Assembly (NCBI GenBank): GCA_965201085.1
Contig: CBDAVS010000025.1
Span: 806,001 to 870,000 of the forward strand
Origin: JAPOUP01 sp965201085
GTDB lineage: Bacteria; Pseudomonadota; Alphaproteobacteria; Rhodobacterales; Rhodobacteraceae
DNA: 64,000 bases
Reading direction: 5' to 3'
Position 1 is the first letter of the stretch; each line of letters starts with the position of its first letter. Below are positions 1-10,362 of the stretch, piece after piece. The position numbers were made by a program, and so were the translations under genes. The notes under the pieces are model-generated. The model was given only the letters and a program-made list of their open reading frames with translations, was not told the DNA's origin and searched no databases.

Positions 1-352
1 AGCCGCTGGTGCCTCACCGAAGTCACCCGGCGCGATGCCCTTGAGATGGAGCCAGGGCGGCGGGTCCCCGCCCGACCTCGTCTTTCCCGGGTAGGTCGGC
101 ACGATCGACGGCCGGAACCTAGTCCGGTCGCCGTCGGCGACGCCCGCCTTTCGGTCCCGCACGCGCGGAACCTCGACGGGCACCCGCCCGGTCCCCGTCA
201 TCACCTCCCTCTCGGGAAGGGACCCGTGGCGCACCACGCGCCTGCGCCCCCTTCGTCAACGAGGTGTTCGTGACGGGCCAGGAAATCCACGACCTCGGCC
301 TGGACCGCCGAGACCGGAAGATCCCGGGGCCCGGGACCCGATCACCTCCGTC
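1..352. other. GC-rich stretch, no recognisable gene
   Basis: No open frame here resembles a protein I recognise. The composition is very GC-rich, like the neighbouring IS debris, and long overlapping frames run on both strands, as expected of GC-rich non-coding DNA. It is probably the remains of older insertions. Confidence 0.4.
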
Positions 353-354
353 TG

Positions 355-963
355 TCAATGGCATCTTAAATTTCCCCAAAACGGGCGGTTTGACATTCCC
401 CGGTCTGGCGGTTTCGGCTGTCGGCCGGTTCGGTGACCTGCGGCCCCGTTCCCCGGCGGACGGCCGCGGCGCTCTGGCGGTGGCGGCGGTGTGACCGGCG
501 CGTCCGTACGGGTGTGTTCCGGGATCAGGTCGGTATGGCCGCGCCGGCGGTGGCCCGCGCCTCCGGTCCCAACGGCGACGGCGTGGTGCGGCGGCCGGTC
601 CGGAAGCGCGGTGGCAACGACGGGACCGCCGGAGACATCGCCCCATCCGGCGAAGCCCCGGTTGGATGCCGGGATCATCGCGCCTTTTCCATGGCGGGCG
701 TTGACGGGTTGGAGGAACGGGTTCTCGCCGCCCCGGGTGACGGACGGGTATCCGGTCCCATCCACGATCGGCGGTGATGGGCGTGCATGGAAGCGGCGGG
801 TCTCGCGGGTGGCGCATTCCTCGCCGGGAAGCGCATCCAGCGCCTCGATCCCCGGGATCCTGCCCTGTTCCAGCTTCCGCGCCGCATGATCCGGCGCTTC
901 AGGGGCGCGGGGCATCCCCAGGCCGACGGGCGCGCGCCGGATCCGGTCGGGTGTTTCGGTCAC
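355..963 (-). pseudogene. istB: IstB-like ATPase of the IS21 element, C-terminal remnant
   Basis: IstB is the AAA+ helper ATPase of IS21 transposition. The translated segment around SNRGFAGWGDV, then PVVATALPDRPPHHAV, matches the conserved IstB C-terminus (SNRGF-x-W-G, then DP-VA-A-LDRLLHH). The Walker A (GxxGxGKT) and Walker B regions that should precede it are absent, and the upstream part of the frame is unrelated. This is a 5'-deleted copy that cannot make a working ATPase. The orientation agrees with istA upstream on the same strand. Confidence 0.7.
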
Positions 964-999
964 CGCACACCTCCCGCGGCCAGCCGCTGGCCGACCGCA

Positions 1000-2055
1000 T
1001 CATGGAAAGCCGGTGACCGCTGCGGCACACCCTCCGGACGTTGCCGCATGGGACGCGGCGGTGGAGCTTCGCGGCGCGCGGGGTCGACCCGGCGCCGGAT
1101 GGCGGGCGATGCGGGTGCCGTCCTCAGGGATGCGGGTTCCGTCGACGTGGTTCCGCGCCTCAGCGGCGCGTTCGCGCGCTGTCCCCGGCACCGGGTGGTG
1201 GCCGCCGTCAACCGGGACCATGCCCCCGTGGCCGACCCGCCTTTCCACCGCCGGCACCGCGCCGCGGGGAATGGCGAGCGAAGGTCCGGGCGCCGGGCGC
1301 CCCCCGCCGAAGGCTTCGTCAACGACCCGTTCCGCGGTGGCCTGTACTCGGGGACTGGCGATCCCGTGCCGCCATGCATCGGACCGGGCGTCCGGATCAT
1401 CGGTGTTCCGGAACGTTCGGGCCGGAAAGAGGTCCCGCCGGATATATCGGAACGGGCGTTCGACCCTGCCTTTCGTCCGGGCCCGATACGGCTTGCGGGC
1501 CCCGGGCGCGGAGCCGTAACGGTTCAACGGCGCGATATGACGGCGCATCACCGTTCGCGGGCTCCGGCCGGACACGGACCGACCCCGGAGCCGGCGTGAA
1601 TGGCCAGGGACAGGGCTGAACGGCCGGACCCTGCGGATCACACCGGGCCCGTCGGTGAACCCCACCCTGAACCCGGCGAAATCCACCCGCGCCCGCCTGC
1701 CCGGAGGTGTTCCGGACCGCACCGCGGAAGGCGCGCGTCGAGGCGGACGCAACCCAGGCGAAAACGGCTTCGGCGTCGGATGGCCGCCTTCATGCCCCAT
1801 GGACCTGATCCCGCGCGGCGGACGCCGGCCCGACGGATCCGGAAAGTTCCGGACCCTCCCTTCCGGATAATCCCGATATGGATCCAGCACGCCGCCCCGT
1901 AACGCACGCGGCCCATAAACCGGCGCCTCCGGACCCCGCTCCGGATATCCGCGCACCGTCCCGCGGTCAGGACCGACCCTGCGCGCGATGGCCGAGATGC
2001 CCGGCCCCTGTCGTCGCAAACCGTGGATCAGAACGGTCTCCCTCGATCCCTTCAC
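1000..2055 (-). pseudogene. istA: IstA-like transposase of the IS21 element, decayed
   Basis: This frame starts with an HTH-like segment (GISAIARRVGPDRGTVRGY, about residues 18-36), as IstA proteins do. Around residue 210 it carries RARTKGRVERPFRYIRRDLF, the IstA signature for the glutamate end of the DDE domain. The usual length is about 500 residues, so 351 is short. The sequence between the HTH and this signature is low-complexity Arg/Pro/Gly, and the C-terminus is unrelated. I read it as a frameshifted, non-functional transposase. Family assignment is firm; exact ends are not. Confidence 0.65.
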
Positions 2056-2170
2056 CTGACTGTCCCCGTCTCTCGACAGCCAGAGCGTCAGGCCTGTTTC
2101 CCGGCGCCGCCGCTCACGGGTGGGGGATTTTCAATTGCCACTTTCGGGGAAAATACGACTGCCACTAACA

Positions 2171-2487
2171 CGCGCTCGCCCGGAAGCGGCCGGAGACGCC
2201 CGCCACCGAGGCCTTCCCGGAGGAGGACATCGACCCGCTCCACACCATGCCGGAACCGCGGGACCACCGGGACGTGGTGAGGCAGCCGGACGGTCAGGCG
2301 CACGACATCCGGACATCCGTCATCGACCCGGGGCGCCCCGTCGGCCCGCATCCGGACCCGCGGCGGCCGCCGCCGGGAACGAAAAAGGTCCGGCGGGGCC
2401 CCGGGAGGCTGAACCGGGCCATCCAGGTCCGCGACGCCCCCGGAAAGCGGAGGCGGGAATGGGATGATGTACAGGTGTGGGACTTTG
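2171..2487. other. GC-rich spacer between two IS remnants
   Basis: This stretch lies between the IS21 right end and the truncated ISNCY copy A. Frames on both strands are low-complexity Pro/Arg/Gly, and I recognise no domain. It is probably further IS debris. Confidence 0.35.
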
Positions 2488-3967
2488 TAAGGGTCCGGGC
2501 CCCGCAGCGGCGGGACCTTCCATGGGCCGGTTCACCGGTGGACGCCCCGGTCAGGCGGCGGCGGGGAGCACGGGGCGCTCCCTCGCCGGCGGCATCAGGC
2601 CGGGGCGGTGGACGTTCGCGGCCAGCACCGCCAGCGCCACGGCGCCGGCGAAACCCTCCTTTCCGTGGCTCCGCACCCGGTCGAGGCCACGGTGCTCCAG
2701 GTTGCTGGTGGCCGACCCGCCGGCGGCGTGGGCGCGCCGCGCCCCGCGGAACGCCTCCCCGCTTTCCCGGACGCGGTCCGCCTTCGACAGCCTGCCCCTG
2801 CGGGGCATGGCGTCGGCTCCGGCATCCCGGCAGGCCCCAGCCGGTCCGGGGGGCTGTGCGGACCGCGGTCGAAGCTCACCACCGACAGGTCGGGGAACCG
2901 GCCCGCGCCTCCCCGCCCATGGGGACCGCCACGTCCACGTCGCTCCCCTCCCACATCACCGAACGGTGCGGGAGGAATCCGTGACGGTCCCCGGGACGCG
3001 GACGGGGACGCCGGGCTCCACCGGGACCCCGGCCTTTCCCTTCGATATCCAGCGCGTGTGCGGCCCGGATATCGGGTGCACCTTCCCGCGGTGCGGGATC
3101 GTCCCGCCCTTCAGGATCCGCCGTCCGGTCAGGTCCGCCCGGGGCCTGACATGGCCGATGAAGCCCCGGATACTGTCCGATGGGCCCGGGATACCCAACA
3201 TACCGTCGATCTCCGCGCGGCCCGCCTCCGCCCTGTCCGCCAGCTTCAGGGCGAGCCGGAGCGGCGCCTCCACGTCCCCCGGGCGCGGGTTGGCGAGCCG
3301 CGACGTGGCCACCCGGAGGTAGCCTTTCCGGAGCTTTTTCCAAAGGTATTCCTTCCGCCGCCAGCCGCGCGGCCCAGGCCCCCCGCAGGCCCGGGACACG
3401 TCCCGGACCATGCACCGCGCCGCGTCCATCGGCAGGCTGCGGTCCGTCGGATGGTGGACGTCGGTCCCGGCCACGAAGGAATGACGGCGGTATTCGTATC
3501 CGTCCCCGTCCCACGGGCCGTGGCCCGGCCTTCGGCCTTCGCCGGATCGGGATGTGTTGGTTCGCCGGTTCCTGAAGCCGGTCGAAATCGCACCCGGGAC
3601 CCTGCTTCACGACCCCCGGCACCGGGATGGTCAACGGCTTCATCCCCGGCCCGGCGGCTCTTTCCGGGCAGCACCATCCTGTCCGGAAGCCCGGACAGCC
3701 GCTTTCGGGTCCCTTCGTCGCCGCAGGGGTCCTGGAGGCCGACCGGGAACGCCGGGATGTCGTCCCGCGACCTCACGTCCAGCCTGATCCTCGTGATGTC
3801 GGGCCTCCGCCGGGTGTCGTGGACCCTGCGCATCAGTGCCTCCAGTGGGGAGGATTGCCGGATTCCGCGGCATACCCTGACTGCCATATCCGGTGAATCC
3901 TCGCAAGGCGGATTCCGTCATTTACCGGGAAAATCAGCAGCTTGGCGGTTTTCTGGCGGACACCAGC
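2488..3967 (-). mobile_element. ISNCY-type insertion sequence, copy A (truncated, decayed)
   Basis: From about 2488 to 3967 this is a diverged copy of the element at 40061-41873, in the same orientation. The right terminal repeat survives (GGCGGTTTTCTGGCGGACACCAG, near 3945-3967), but the left end of about 190 bp with its terminal repeat is missing. The transposase would run from an ATG at 3833 down to about 2551, but its frame is broken several times; pieces such as MRRVHDTRRRPDITRI (start) and VMWEGSDVDVAVPM lie in different frames. It is more decayed than copy B. Confidence 0.7.
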
Positions 3968-4030
3968 TAATCCATTGACAGTTTCGGTTGGTGTTGACGG
4001 AATCGGATGGTGGTTGGTAAAAGGTGGCAC

Positions 4031-4921
4031 TCATAAGGCACGCGCTAATGTTGCCGCGTAGTTTTGCGTGATACTCGTGGTGTCTGGAAAGAACAAACGA
4101 GACATGTGACCGCGGCAGTTTCTCAACGACATACGAAGCCTTAGCTCGGAGGATTCTTCTGCTTGGGACTGGATGGAGTTGAGCGGAACCCGGCCCGCGC
4201 GATACTCAGCTTCGACCGCTCTGATACATTCAAGCGGCAGCACAAGACCGCAGTCGAGATAGATGCTGATATGGGAGTGGTACATCCAGGGCTCAACCTC
4301 GATCATCGCATATGGTCGGCCTCCTGCCCGTAAGGTGCGGGTACCGAGAGACTGGATTTAGGTGGCATGCGGTTTTCAGAATCATAGCTCCAACGACCTC
4401 CAACAGGGTCGGTGCCATGCATCAGGATCCCGTATTTGCGGCGCATCTCGCGATAGAAAAACTCCTTCCGCAATTCGCGGCCCTTGGACCACGCGGAGAA
4501 TTCCTCGATGGAACACAGAAATCGGTCGTCAGTGAGAATCTCGACCGGAATGTCGAATTCGTCCTGCCAACGCTCGAACCCCGTAAAGACACGAAACTCG
4601 CCGGGATGGGTGGCGACAGTCCGCTTGGTGCGAACGCATCCACCATGCGCCTCCCCTCCCCGCCAGGCGATCCGGTGTTGTCCGCCCCGTCAAGCCGGGA
4701 GTGGTGAATCCGATTGCCCCGTCCGGTGGGCGCCTCGGCGAAATGCCGCATGGCGGAGAACAGGAACACTATCTTCTTCTTGTGACGCCTGACGTAAGTG
4801 GCCTCTGCCCGCATTTCACACATGAGGATCATGTCGGTCCCGGGACCGCAATCATCCAGACTCGAAACCGGCCAGGAGAGTTGATCCCTCAGGATCAGGT
4901 GCAAAGTATAAATGATTGGGC
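4031..4921 (-). pseudogene. DPRP-family photolyase/cryptochrome-like protein, broken
   Basis: DPRP proteins (bacterial 6-4 photolyase/CryB type) are about 500-residue FAD proteins that repair UV-damaged DNA. Three family blocks appear on the minus strand in different frames: LHLILRDQLSWPVSSL and KKKIVFLFSAMRHFAE (N-terminal domain, 4700-4910), RFLCSIEEF, FYREMRRKYGILM and DPVGGRWSYD (4370-4600), and HSHISIYLDCGLVLPLE (FAD domain, about 4200-4290). At least two frameshifts and a deletion of roughly 150 codons before the third block have occurred. The C-terminal Fe-S region is missing, and no start codon is left at the SDR junction. The gene abuts an SDR gene, a common DPRP neighbour. Confidence 0.8.
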
Positions 4922-5641
4922 TCAGGGCGTGATTTCGGAACCGTCCCAGGCAATGCACTTGCCGCTCTGGCACGGGTCCAGGCCTTCGATTACCTTAAGA
5001 AGATGTTTCGCAGCGACTTCAGGCGTAAACAGCCCTCCCTCCGGCACGTTTCGCTGGAACGGTTTCGAGAGGAAACTGTCAACCGTTCCCGGATGCAGCC
5101 CGACGACGGTCGCGCTTCGATTGTTTCTCGCAACTTCGACCGCCGCGGTCCTGATGATCATGTTGAGCGCGGACTTGGAGGCGCGATAACTGTACCAGCC
5201 GCCGAGCCTGTTGTCCGAAATCGATCCCACCCGCGCCGACAGCGCGGCGAATACCGACGGCCGTTCCCGATTCAGCCGCGGCAGAAAATGCCTGGCGATC
5301 AACGCGGGAATGACGGCGTTGACCTCGAAGAGTCTCCGCAGCTTCTCGCCGGTCATCTCTTTCAGTGACTTTTCCGGCGTGATCCCCCCTTCATGCAGGA
5401 GACCCGTGGCGACGATAACGCGGTCAAAACGAGCGGCTTCGCCAGCCGCTTGGGAAAGCGCGGAGTCGGACAGATAGTCGATCGTTCGAAAGGTGACCCC
5501 ATCCAGTTCAGGCTTCGCACCGCTTCGCGAATAGCCACGGATGGTCGCATCCGGATGCGCCGTTGCCATCTCCCGTGTCAGCGCCGCCCCGATCGCGCCG
5601 TTACAGCCGAAAATGGCGATGTTTTTCCCCTGGTTGCTCAT
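4922..5641 (-). CDS. short-chain dehydrogenase/reductase (C-factor-like SDR)
   Basis: This is a classical SDR of about 239 residues. It has an NAD(P)-binding motif near the N-terminus (IFGCNGAIGAAL), a serine in AALSARVGSIS and the catalytic YSYRASK (Tyr-xxx-Lys). The closing HPGTVDSFLSKPF is typical of C-factor/CsgA-like SDRs found beside DPRP photolyase genes in alphaproteobacteria. The substrate is unknown. I place the start at the ATG giving MSNQGKNIAIFG (5641), because the extra N-terminal residues upstream look unlike protein and the nucleotide-binding strand usually begins within ten residues. It lies 16 bp after the DUF3429 gene and directly before the broken photolyase. It is intact while both neighbours are broken. 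Confidence 0.85.
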   Translation of the reverse strand: MSNQGKNIAIFGCNGAIGAALTREMATAHPDATIRGYSRSGAKPELDGVTFRTIDYLSDSALSQAAGEAARFDRVIVATGLLHEGGITPEKSLKEMTGEKLRRLFEVNAVIPALIARHFLPRLNRERPSVFAALSARVGSISDNRLGGWYSYRASKSALNMIIRTAAVEVARNNRSATVVGLHPGTVDSFLSKPFQRNVPEGGLFTPEVAAKHLLKVIEGLDPCQSGKCIAWDGSEITP

Positions 5642-5657
5642 TCGGGCAATCTCTCCG

Positions 5658-6085
5658 CTACACAAAGCCGATCGACACGATATGCGAGGCGACGACGGTC
5701 ACGGTCACGCTTCGGCGCAACCGAAAATACCGATGGGTGATGATGCCCGCCGGAGCCGCCGATCGATCAGAAGCAGGGCGGCAGTACCGGCGACCGAGGC
5801 GGCGAGCCAGATCGGTACCGACAGCGCAAGATACCCGACCCACAGACCGATCATGATCGCCGTACTGTAAGTGGCCGGATCAACCTGCCATTCACCCTCC
5901 GCCCGCGGATGCTGATCCCAATGGTTACCCGCCATGAAAGCCAGGATCAGCAACCTGTAGGAAAGCAGGATTACCTTCGTCTCCCCAACCAGCGGCAGGC
6001 GATCGGTCCCTCCGACCGGACAGAAGGCGCAGAGGATGAACGGCAATGCACCGGCATAGGTGAGAACTGTCGTAAATCTTGTCAT
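5658..6085 (-). pseudogene. DUF3429 (TMEM69-like) membrane protein, frameshifted
   Basis: DUF3429 proteins are small inner-membrane proteins of about 140-150 residues and unknown function, often near photolyase genes. The N-terminal frame (MTRFTTVLTYAGALPFILCA onward) gives four hydrophobic segments and ends in LLLIDRRLRRA. The family C-terminus continues in another frame as GIITHRYFRLRRSVTVTVV and stops at 5658, just before the SDR start. The frame changes by one base near 5746. This is either a real mutation or a sequencing error, but it fits the broken photolyase two genes downstream. Start ATG 6085. Confidence 0.7.
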
Positions 6086-6151
6086 GTCCCCGCCATAAAC
6101 CGATGCCCCCGGTGGTTTCGATCGGGCTCATGGCGGACTCTCCCCGTAAGC

Positions 6152-6370
6152 CTATTTGTTCGCCCCTTCTCCATCGTCGGGACTGAACACGACGAGGAGC
6201 TGATACCCGAGATAGGCGGCGGCGGCACCGAAAAGAATGGCCCAGAACAGATTCCCGCCCACAAGCTCGAATATAGCCCAGATCGTGCAGACGCCCACAA
6301 TCACCATCCGCAGCCACAACGGCTTGAGGATAGGACTCTGGACATCCAGCCAGTTCCGCTTCCGATTCAC
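6152..6370 (-). CDS. small membrane protein (DUF3329-like)
   Basis: A 72-residue protein with two hydrophobic segments (about residues 20-38 and 42-62). It resembles the DUF3329 family of short alphaproteobacterial membrane proteins (pattern: PLWLR, then W-A-I-F-E, then F-W-A-I-L-F). The start is a GTG overlapping the iolD stop by four bases (GTGA), so it is translationally coupled to iolD. Its function is unknown; the position suggests it is simply the last gene of the inositol operon. The family assignment is from memory of the pattern and is moderate. Confidence 0.55.
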   Translation of the reverse strand: MNRKRNWLDVQSPILKPLWLRMVIVGVCTIWAIFELVGGNLFWAILFGAAAAYLGYQLLVVFSPDDGEGANK

Positions 6371-8199
6371 CGCGCGCTCCTTCCGGCGACCGCGGCCTCG
6401 TAGGCCGCGCGCGCTTCGCGAACGGTCGGTCTGTCACTGACTTCCGGAACCGCGACCTCCCACCAATGACCACCCTCGGAGGTCGAGGGATAGGGATCGG
6501 TATCGATGACAATCACATACGGTCCCCTCACGTCTCCACGTCGCGCGAGAGCCTCCTCCAATTCGGCGATGTCGGCGACCTTCACCGAAGTCGCACCCAA
6601 TGCCCCGGCATGGGCCGCGTAATCTATCCGGCTCGGATTCGTGTGGACAGTGTGATCGAAAAGATTGTTGAACTGCTCACCCCCCGTGCCCATCTGCAGG
6701 CGGTTGATGCAGCCAAAACCGCGGTTGTCCGTAACGACAACCGTAAACCCGACACCCATCATCGCCGCCGTGGCCAGTTCGCTGTTCATCATCAGATAGG
6801 TGCCGTCACCGGTGAAACAGATCACGTCGCGGTCTGGGTCCGCCATCTTGATCCCCAAAGCGCCCGCGATCTCATATCCCATGCAGGAATAGCCGTATTC
6901 CATGTGATAGGACATCGGACTACCGGCCTTCCACAGCTTGTGCAGCTCGCCCGGCATGGTACCGGCGGCGCACATCACAACCGTATCCGCACCCGCCTGC
7001 CGTTGCACCGCACCGATCACCCGCATGTCCGTGGCAGGAGCGTTGGTGTCCTTGACAGGTGCATCCGTCAGCGGCTCAACCGAAGCGAACCAGCCCGCCC
7101 TGATGCCCGGATCGGGGGGCTCGGCCCTGTAGTCACCCAACGCCGCGCCCAGATCCTCCAATCCGCGCCTCGCGTCGCAGACGACGGGAACCGCGCCTCG
7201 CTTGGTCGTGTCATAGGGCTGCACGTTCAGCGAAATCAGGCTCCGATCGGGATGCCGGAACAGATCCCAGGAGCCGGTGGTGAAATCCTGGAACCTCGTC
7301 CCGATTCCGATTACGACATCGGCGTTGGCGCAGACTGAATTCGCCGAAGCGGCCCCGGTCACCCCGACCGGGCCAAAATTCAGCGGATGGTCCCAAGGCA
7401 GCGAGGATTTTCCCGCCTGCGTCTCGACCACCGGGATGGCGTGCTTCTCCGCAAACGACGCCAATTCAGCTTCCGCGCCGGAATAGAGAACACCACCACC
7501 GGCCACGATGACGGGTGTGGACGCCTGCCGAATCGAATTCACGGCGACCGCAAGCTCAGCCTCGTCCGGACGCTGGCGGCGCATCCGCCAGATGCGCGGT
7601 TCGAAAAAACTCTCCGGGTAATCATGGGCATGGGCCTGGATATCCTGGCAGAACGCCAGGGTCACCGGTCCCGCCGTGGTGGGATCCACCATCGTCGCCA
7701 TGGCGCGCGGAAGGGCGGTGAGCAGCTGTTCCGGACGGGTAATTCTATCGAAATACCGGCTGACCGGGCGAAAGCAGTCATTCGCGCTTACGGTGCCGTC
7801 ACCGAAGTCCTCGATCTGCTGCAGTACCGGATCCGGGCCTCGGGTGGCGAATACATCGCCGGGAACCAGCAGAAGCGGAATACGGTTTACATGCGCCGTC
7901 GCCGCCGCCGTGACCATGTTGGTAGCGCCGGGTCCGATCGATGAAGTGACCATCATCGCGCGCCGTCGTCTGAGCTGCTTGGAATAGGCGATCGCGGCAT
8001 GGGCCATCGCCTGCTCGTTATGGCCACGATAGGTCGGAAGCCGGTCACGGACGCCATACAGCGCCTCACCGAGCGCCGCTACGTTGCCATGGCCAAAGAT
8101 CGCCCAGCAGCCCGCGACGAAGCCATCACCGTCCTCGTTGAGCTGGTTGACCAGATAACGCACCATGGCCTGCGCGGCCGTCAGCCGAACCGCGCTCAT
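6367..8199 (-). CDS. iolD: IolD, trihydroxycyclohexane-1,2-dione hydrolase
   Basis: IolD is a thiamine-diphosphate enzyme that opens the ring of 3D-trihydroxycyclohexane-1,2-dione to 5-deoxyglucuronate, the third step of myo-inositol breakdown. The 610-residue length is usual. It has the three-domain acetolactate-synthase-like fold: an N-terminal pyrimidine-binding domain with the catalytic glutamate in YRGHNEQAMAHAA, a middle domain, and a C-terminal domain with the ThDP/Mg motif TGDGTYLMMNSEL (about residue 459) followed by NRGFGCINRLQ, characteristic of IolD. It is the penultimate gene of inositol locus A, after iolC, with the small membrane gene overlapping its end. No defects seen. Confidence 0.95.
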   Translation of the reverse strand: MSAVRLTAAQAMVRYLVNQLNEDGDGFVAGCWAIFGHGNVAALGEALYGVRDRLPTYRGHNEQAMAHAAIAYSKQLRRRRAMMVTSSIGPGATNMVTAAATAHVNRIPLLLVPGDVFATRGPDPVLQQIEDFGDGTVSANDCFRPVSRYFDRITRPEQLLTALPRAMATMVDPTTAGPVTLAFCQDIQAHAHDYPESFFEPRIWRMRRQRPDEAELAVAVNSIRQASTPVIVAGGGVLYSGAEAELASFAEKHAIPVVETQAGKSSLPWDHPLNFGPVGVTGAASANSVCANADVVIGIGTRFQDFTTGSWDLFRHPDRSLISLNVQPYDTTKRGAVPVVCDARRGLEDLGAALGDYRAEPPDPGIRAGWFASVEPLTDAPVKDTNAPATDMRVIGAVQRQAGADTVVMCAAGTMPGELHKLWKAGSPMSYHMEYGYSCMGYEIAGALGIKMADPDRDVICFTGDGTYLMMNSELATAAMMGVGFTVVVTDNRGFGCINRLQMGTGGEQFNNLFDHTVHTNPSRIDYAAHAGALGATSVKVADIAELEEALARRGDVRGPYVIVIDTDPYPSTSEGGHWWEVAVPEVSDRPTVREARAAYEAAVAGRSAR

Positions 8200-8260
8200 T
8201 TCGAATGACCCGAAGCACGATGTAGATTGTCAGCAAATCCAGATGCCATCCTACCTTCTC

Positions 8261-10162
8261 CTATGTTGACGTGCGGATGTCGTCCCAAACGCCGCAGGCG
8301 GTTCCGAACGCTTCGGCCATCCTCTTGATGGCGGTGGCGTCATCAAGGTCGCCTTCCATCCATGCAGGGGCGATCTCACCGATAATCGCGCGGCCCACGC
8401 AAAAGCCTGTCACCAAGCCATGCCCGGCGGCTTCGGCCATCGCCCCGAACGGATCGCCATTCGGCGGATCGTCCGCTGCGATCACTATACCACGCACATA
8501 CGGGTCATTCCCCGTAATTATGTCGCAGACACGCAACCAGCCCTGTTCCTTACCAAGCGGTGACAGCAGCCACCAATCCGGGCGGATGCCCGCATCGTAG
8601 CATCGCTGGATCGCATTCCCGATGTTATCCGGGCGTCCCCTGCCAGCGCCGACTTCATCCGGTTCGAGCATAATCTCCAGCCGATTACGCCGTGCGGCGG
8701 TGAAGACCCGACGAAGCCGCGCCACCGAACGTTCCCAATCCATACGGCCATTGATGGGTGCCAGACGCCAGCGGAACCGAACCACGTGCTCCAATGGCCA
8801 TTCATTCAGAACACCGCAGTCGAGATCGCCGCCGGTTTCGGATATATCTCGATCATTTGATCGCAACTCGACGGATGAACGACCGATCCATAGACCGCTA
8901 CCCGCCGCACCGAAGAGAGCGTCACGCCCGATCCGGCCATCACCGAGAATCCCGTATCCTTCCCGACCGGACGCAACCCTCAGCGCGGCCCGAATGCATA
9001 GCGACCTGAACCTGCCGAACCGTTCCGGATCGGTGGCGTCCGTCTCCGCGACTCCGCTCTCGCCATCGAAGGCGAATATCCGCAGCGCGGGCCAGTCCCG
9101 CCTGCGGTTCGTCGCCCAGTGAACATGTTCCAGTTCGGCGTCCTCACGCAGCGCCCTGACCTTCACCCCCCTGTGAAGGAAAAACCGCAGCTCCTCCCAA
9201 CTTGGATAGGCCGGTGCGCAGCCATGCCGGCTGACGGCCAATGCACCGCAGGCATTGGCGTAGGTCAGTGCCGTGCGCCAATCCCGGTCGGTCAGCCAGC
9301 CCTTCAGAAGTCCGGACATAAACCCGTCACCGGCCCCAAGGACGTTGAAGACCTCGATCGGAAAGCCCGGTCCCGACTCGCCTTCATCCAGCGTATCGGG
9401 AACCTCCCCGGTGAAAGCCGCGGCTCCCATCGGACCACGCTTGCAGACGAGGGTCGCCGCGCTTGCGTCCCGCACCTTCCGCAGCGCCGAGATCGTGTCC
9501 GTACTCCCGCCCGCGATGTGGAACTCCTCCTCGGTACCCACGATCAGGTCAAATCGATGAAGCGTCGATCTGAGCTTCTCGGTCACCTGCGCGCTTTTGA
9601 TGTACCGGTTCTCTCCATCACCATGCCCCGAAAGGCCCCAGAGATTCGGCCGATAGTCGACATCGAGCGCCGTACGCGCCCCGGACCGACGCGCCAGTTC
9701 AAGAGCTTTTATGACCGCGCTCTCGGTACGCGGATGCGACAGATGGGTTCCCGTCACCGTCACGCACCGCGCCCGCGCGATGAACCGTTGATCGATGTCG
9801 TCCTCGCAGAGCGCCATGTCGGCGCAGTCCGTGCGGTAGAAAATAAGCGGAAACCGCTCGGAATCCCGGATGCCCAACAGGACCAGAGCGGTCAGCCGAT
9901 CGGGATCGGTGATGACATAACTGGTGTCCACGCCCTCGCGCTCGAGTTCCTCTCGGATGAAGCGTCCCATATGCTCGTCGCCGACGCGGGTGATAAGCGC
10001 CGATTTCAGACCCAACCGCGCCGTGCCGGCCGCCATGTTGGTGGGTGAGCCGCCGATGTATTTCTCGAACGACCCCATATCCTCAAGCCGCCCGCCCACC
10101 TGCGCACCGTACAGGTCGACCGAAGACCGACCGATCGTGATCAGATCGAGATCCTTTTCCAT
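8261..10162 (-). CDS. iolC: IolC kinase fused to a DUF2090 domain
   Basis: Residues 1 to about 330 are a PfkB-family 5-dehydro-2-deoxygluconokinase, which phosphorylates the product of IolB. Visible motifs are GGSPTNMAAGTARLG (sugar binding) and NVLGAGDGFMSGLL (GAGD catalytic motif). Residues about 345-630 form a DUF2090 domain, an aldolase-like TIM barrel (motifs EIMLEPDEVGAG and GFCVGRAIIGEIAPAW). This fusion is the common rhizobial form of IolC, and the DUF2090 part may do the next, aldol-cleavage step; that is not proven. 633 residues is the usual length for the fusion. It sits between an SDR gene and iolD. Locus B carries a second, unfused IolC. Confidence 0.92.
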   Translation of the reverse strand: MEKDLDLITIGRSSVDLYGAQVGGRLEDMGSFEKYIGGSPTNMAAGTARLGLKSALITRVGDEHMGRFIREELEREGVDTSYVITDPDRLTALVLLGIRDSERFPLIFYRTDCADMALCEDDIDQRFIARARCVTVTGTHLSHPRTESAVIKALELARRSGARTALDVDYRPNLWGLSGHGDGENRYIKSAQVTEKLRSTLHRFDLIVGTEEEFHIAGGSTDTISALRKVRDASAATLVCKRGPMGAAAFTGEVPDTLDEGESGPGFPIEVFNVLGAGDGFMSGLLKGWLTDRDWRTALTYANACGALAVSRHGCAPAYPSWEELRFFLHRGVKVRALREDAELEHVHWATNRRRDWPALRIFAFDGESGVAETDATDPERFGRFRSLCIRAALRVASGREGYGILGDGRIGRDALFGAAGSGLWIGRSSVELRSNDRDISETGGDLDCGVLNEWPLEHVVRFRWRLAPINGRMDWERSVARLRRVFTAARRNRLEIMLEPDEVGAGRGRPDNIGNAIQRCYDAGIRPDWWLLSPLGKEQGWLRVCDIITGNDPYVRGIVIAADDPPNGDPFGAMAEAAGHGLVTGFCVGRAIIGEIAPAWMEGDLDDATAIKRMAEAFGTACGVWDDIRTST

Positions 10163-10362
10163 CAGCGCAGGAATTCCGTGACCGGCACCGCCCCGAACTC
10201 ATCCAGCGACCGAAAGGCAGCCACGACAGGCCGCGGGGTCATCCGCCGGAAATGCGCGGAAGCCGACCTGGATTCGGGTCTAACCACCGACCTGACAACG
10301 AATGTACGAGGATGACCGATCCGACCGGCGCCCAAAGCGGCGGAACCCATCGCGGATGTCCC

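Larger units (their letters stand above)
353..2170 (-). mobile_element. IS21-family element, decayed
   Basis: The two ends form imperfect inverted repeats of IS21 type. The left end begins TGTCAATGGCATC at 353. The complement of the right end begins TGTTAGTGGCAGTC at 2170, and both continue into a TTTCCCC block. Between them lie a decayed istA and the last third of istB, both on the minus strand. At about 1.8 kb it is shorter than a usual IS21 element (about 2.5 kb), so internal sequence has been lost, mostly from istB. Confidence 0.75.

Noticed and set aside
119..963. Long overlapping minus-strand frames of over 200 codons
   Set aside because: Except for the IstB C-terminus they are Arg/Pro/Gly-rich and match no family; they arise from GC-rich sequence.
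10162..10350. 62-codon frame upstream of iolC
   Set aside because: The peptide is unlike protein and lies in the iolC leader; more likely untranslated.
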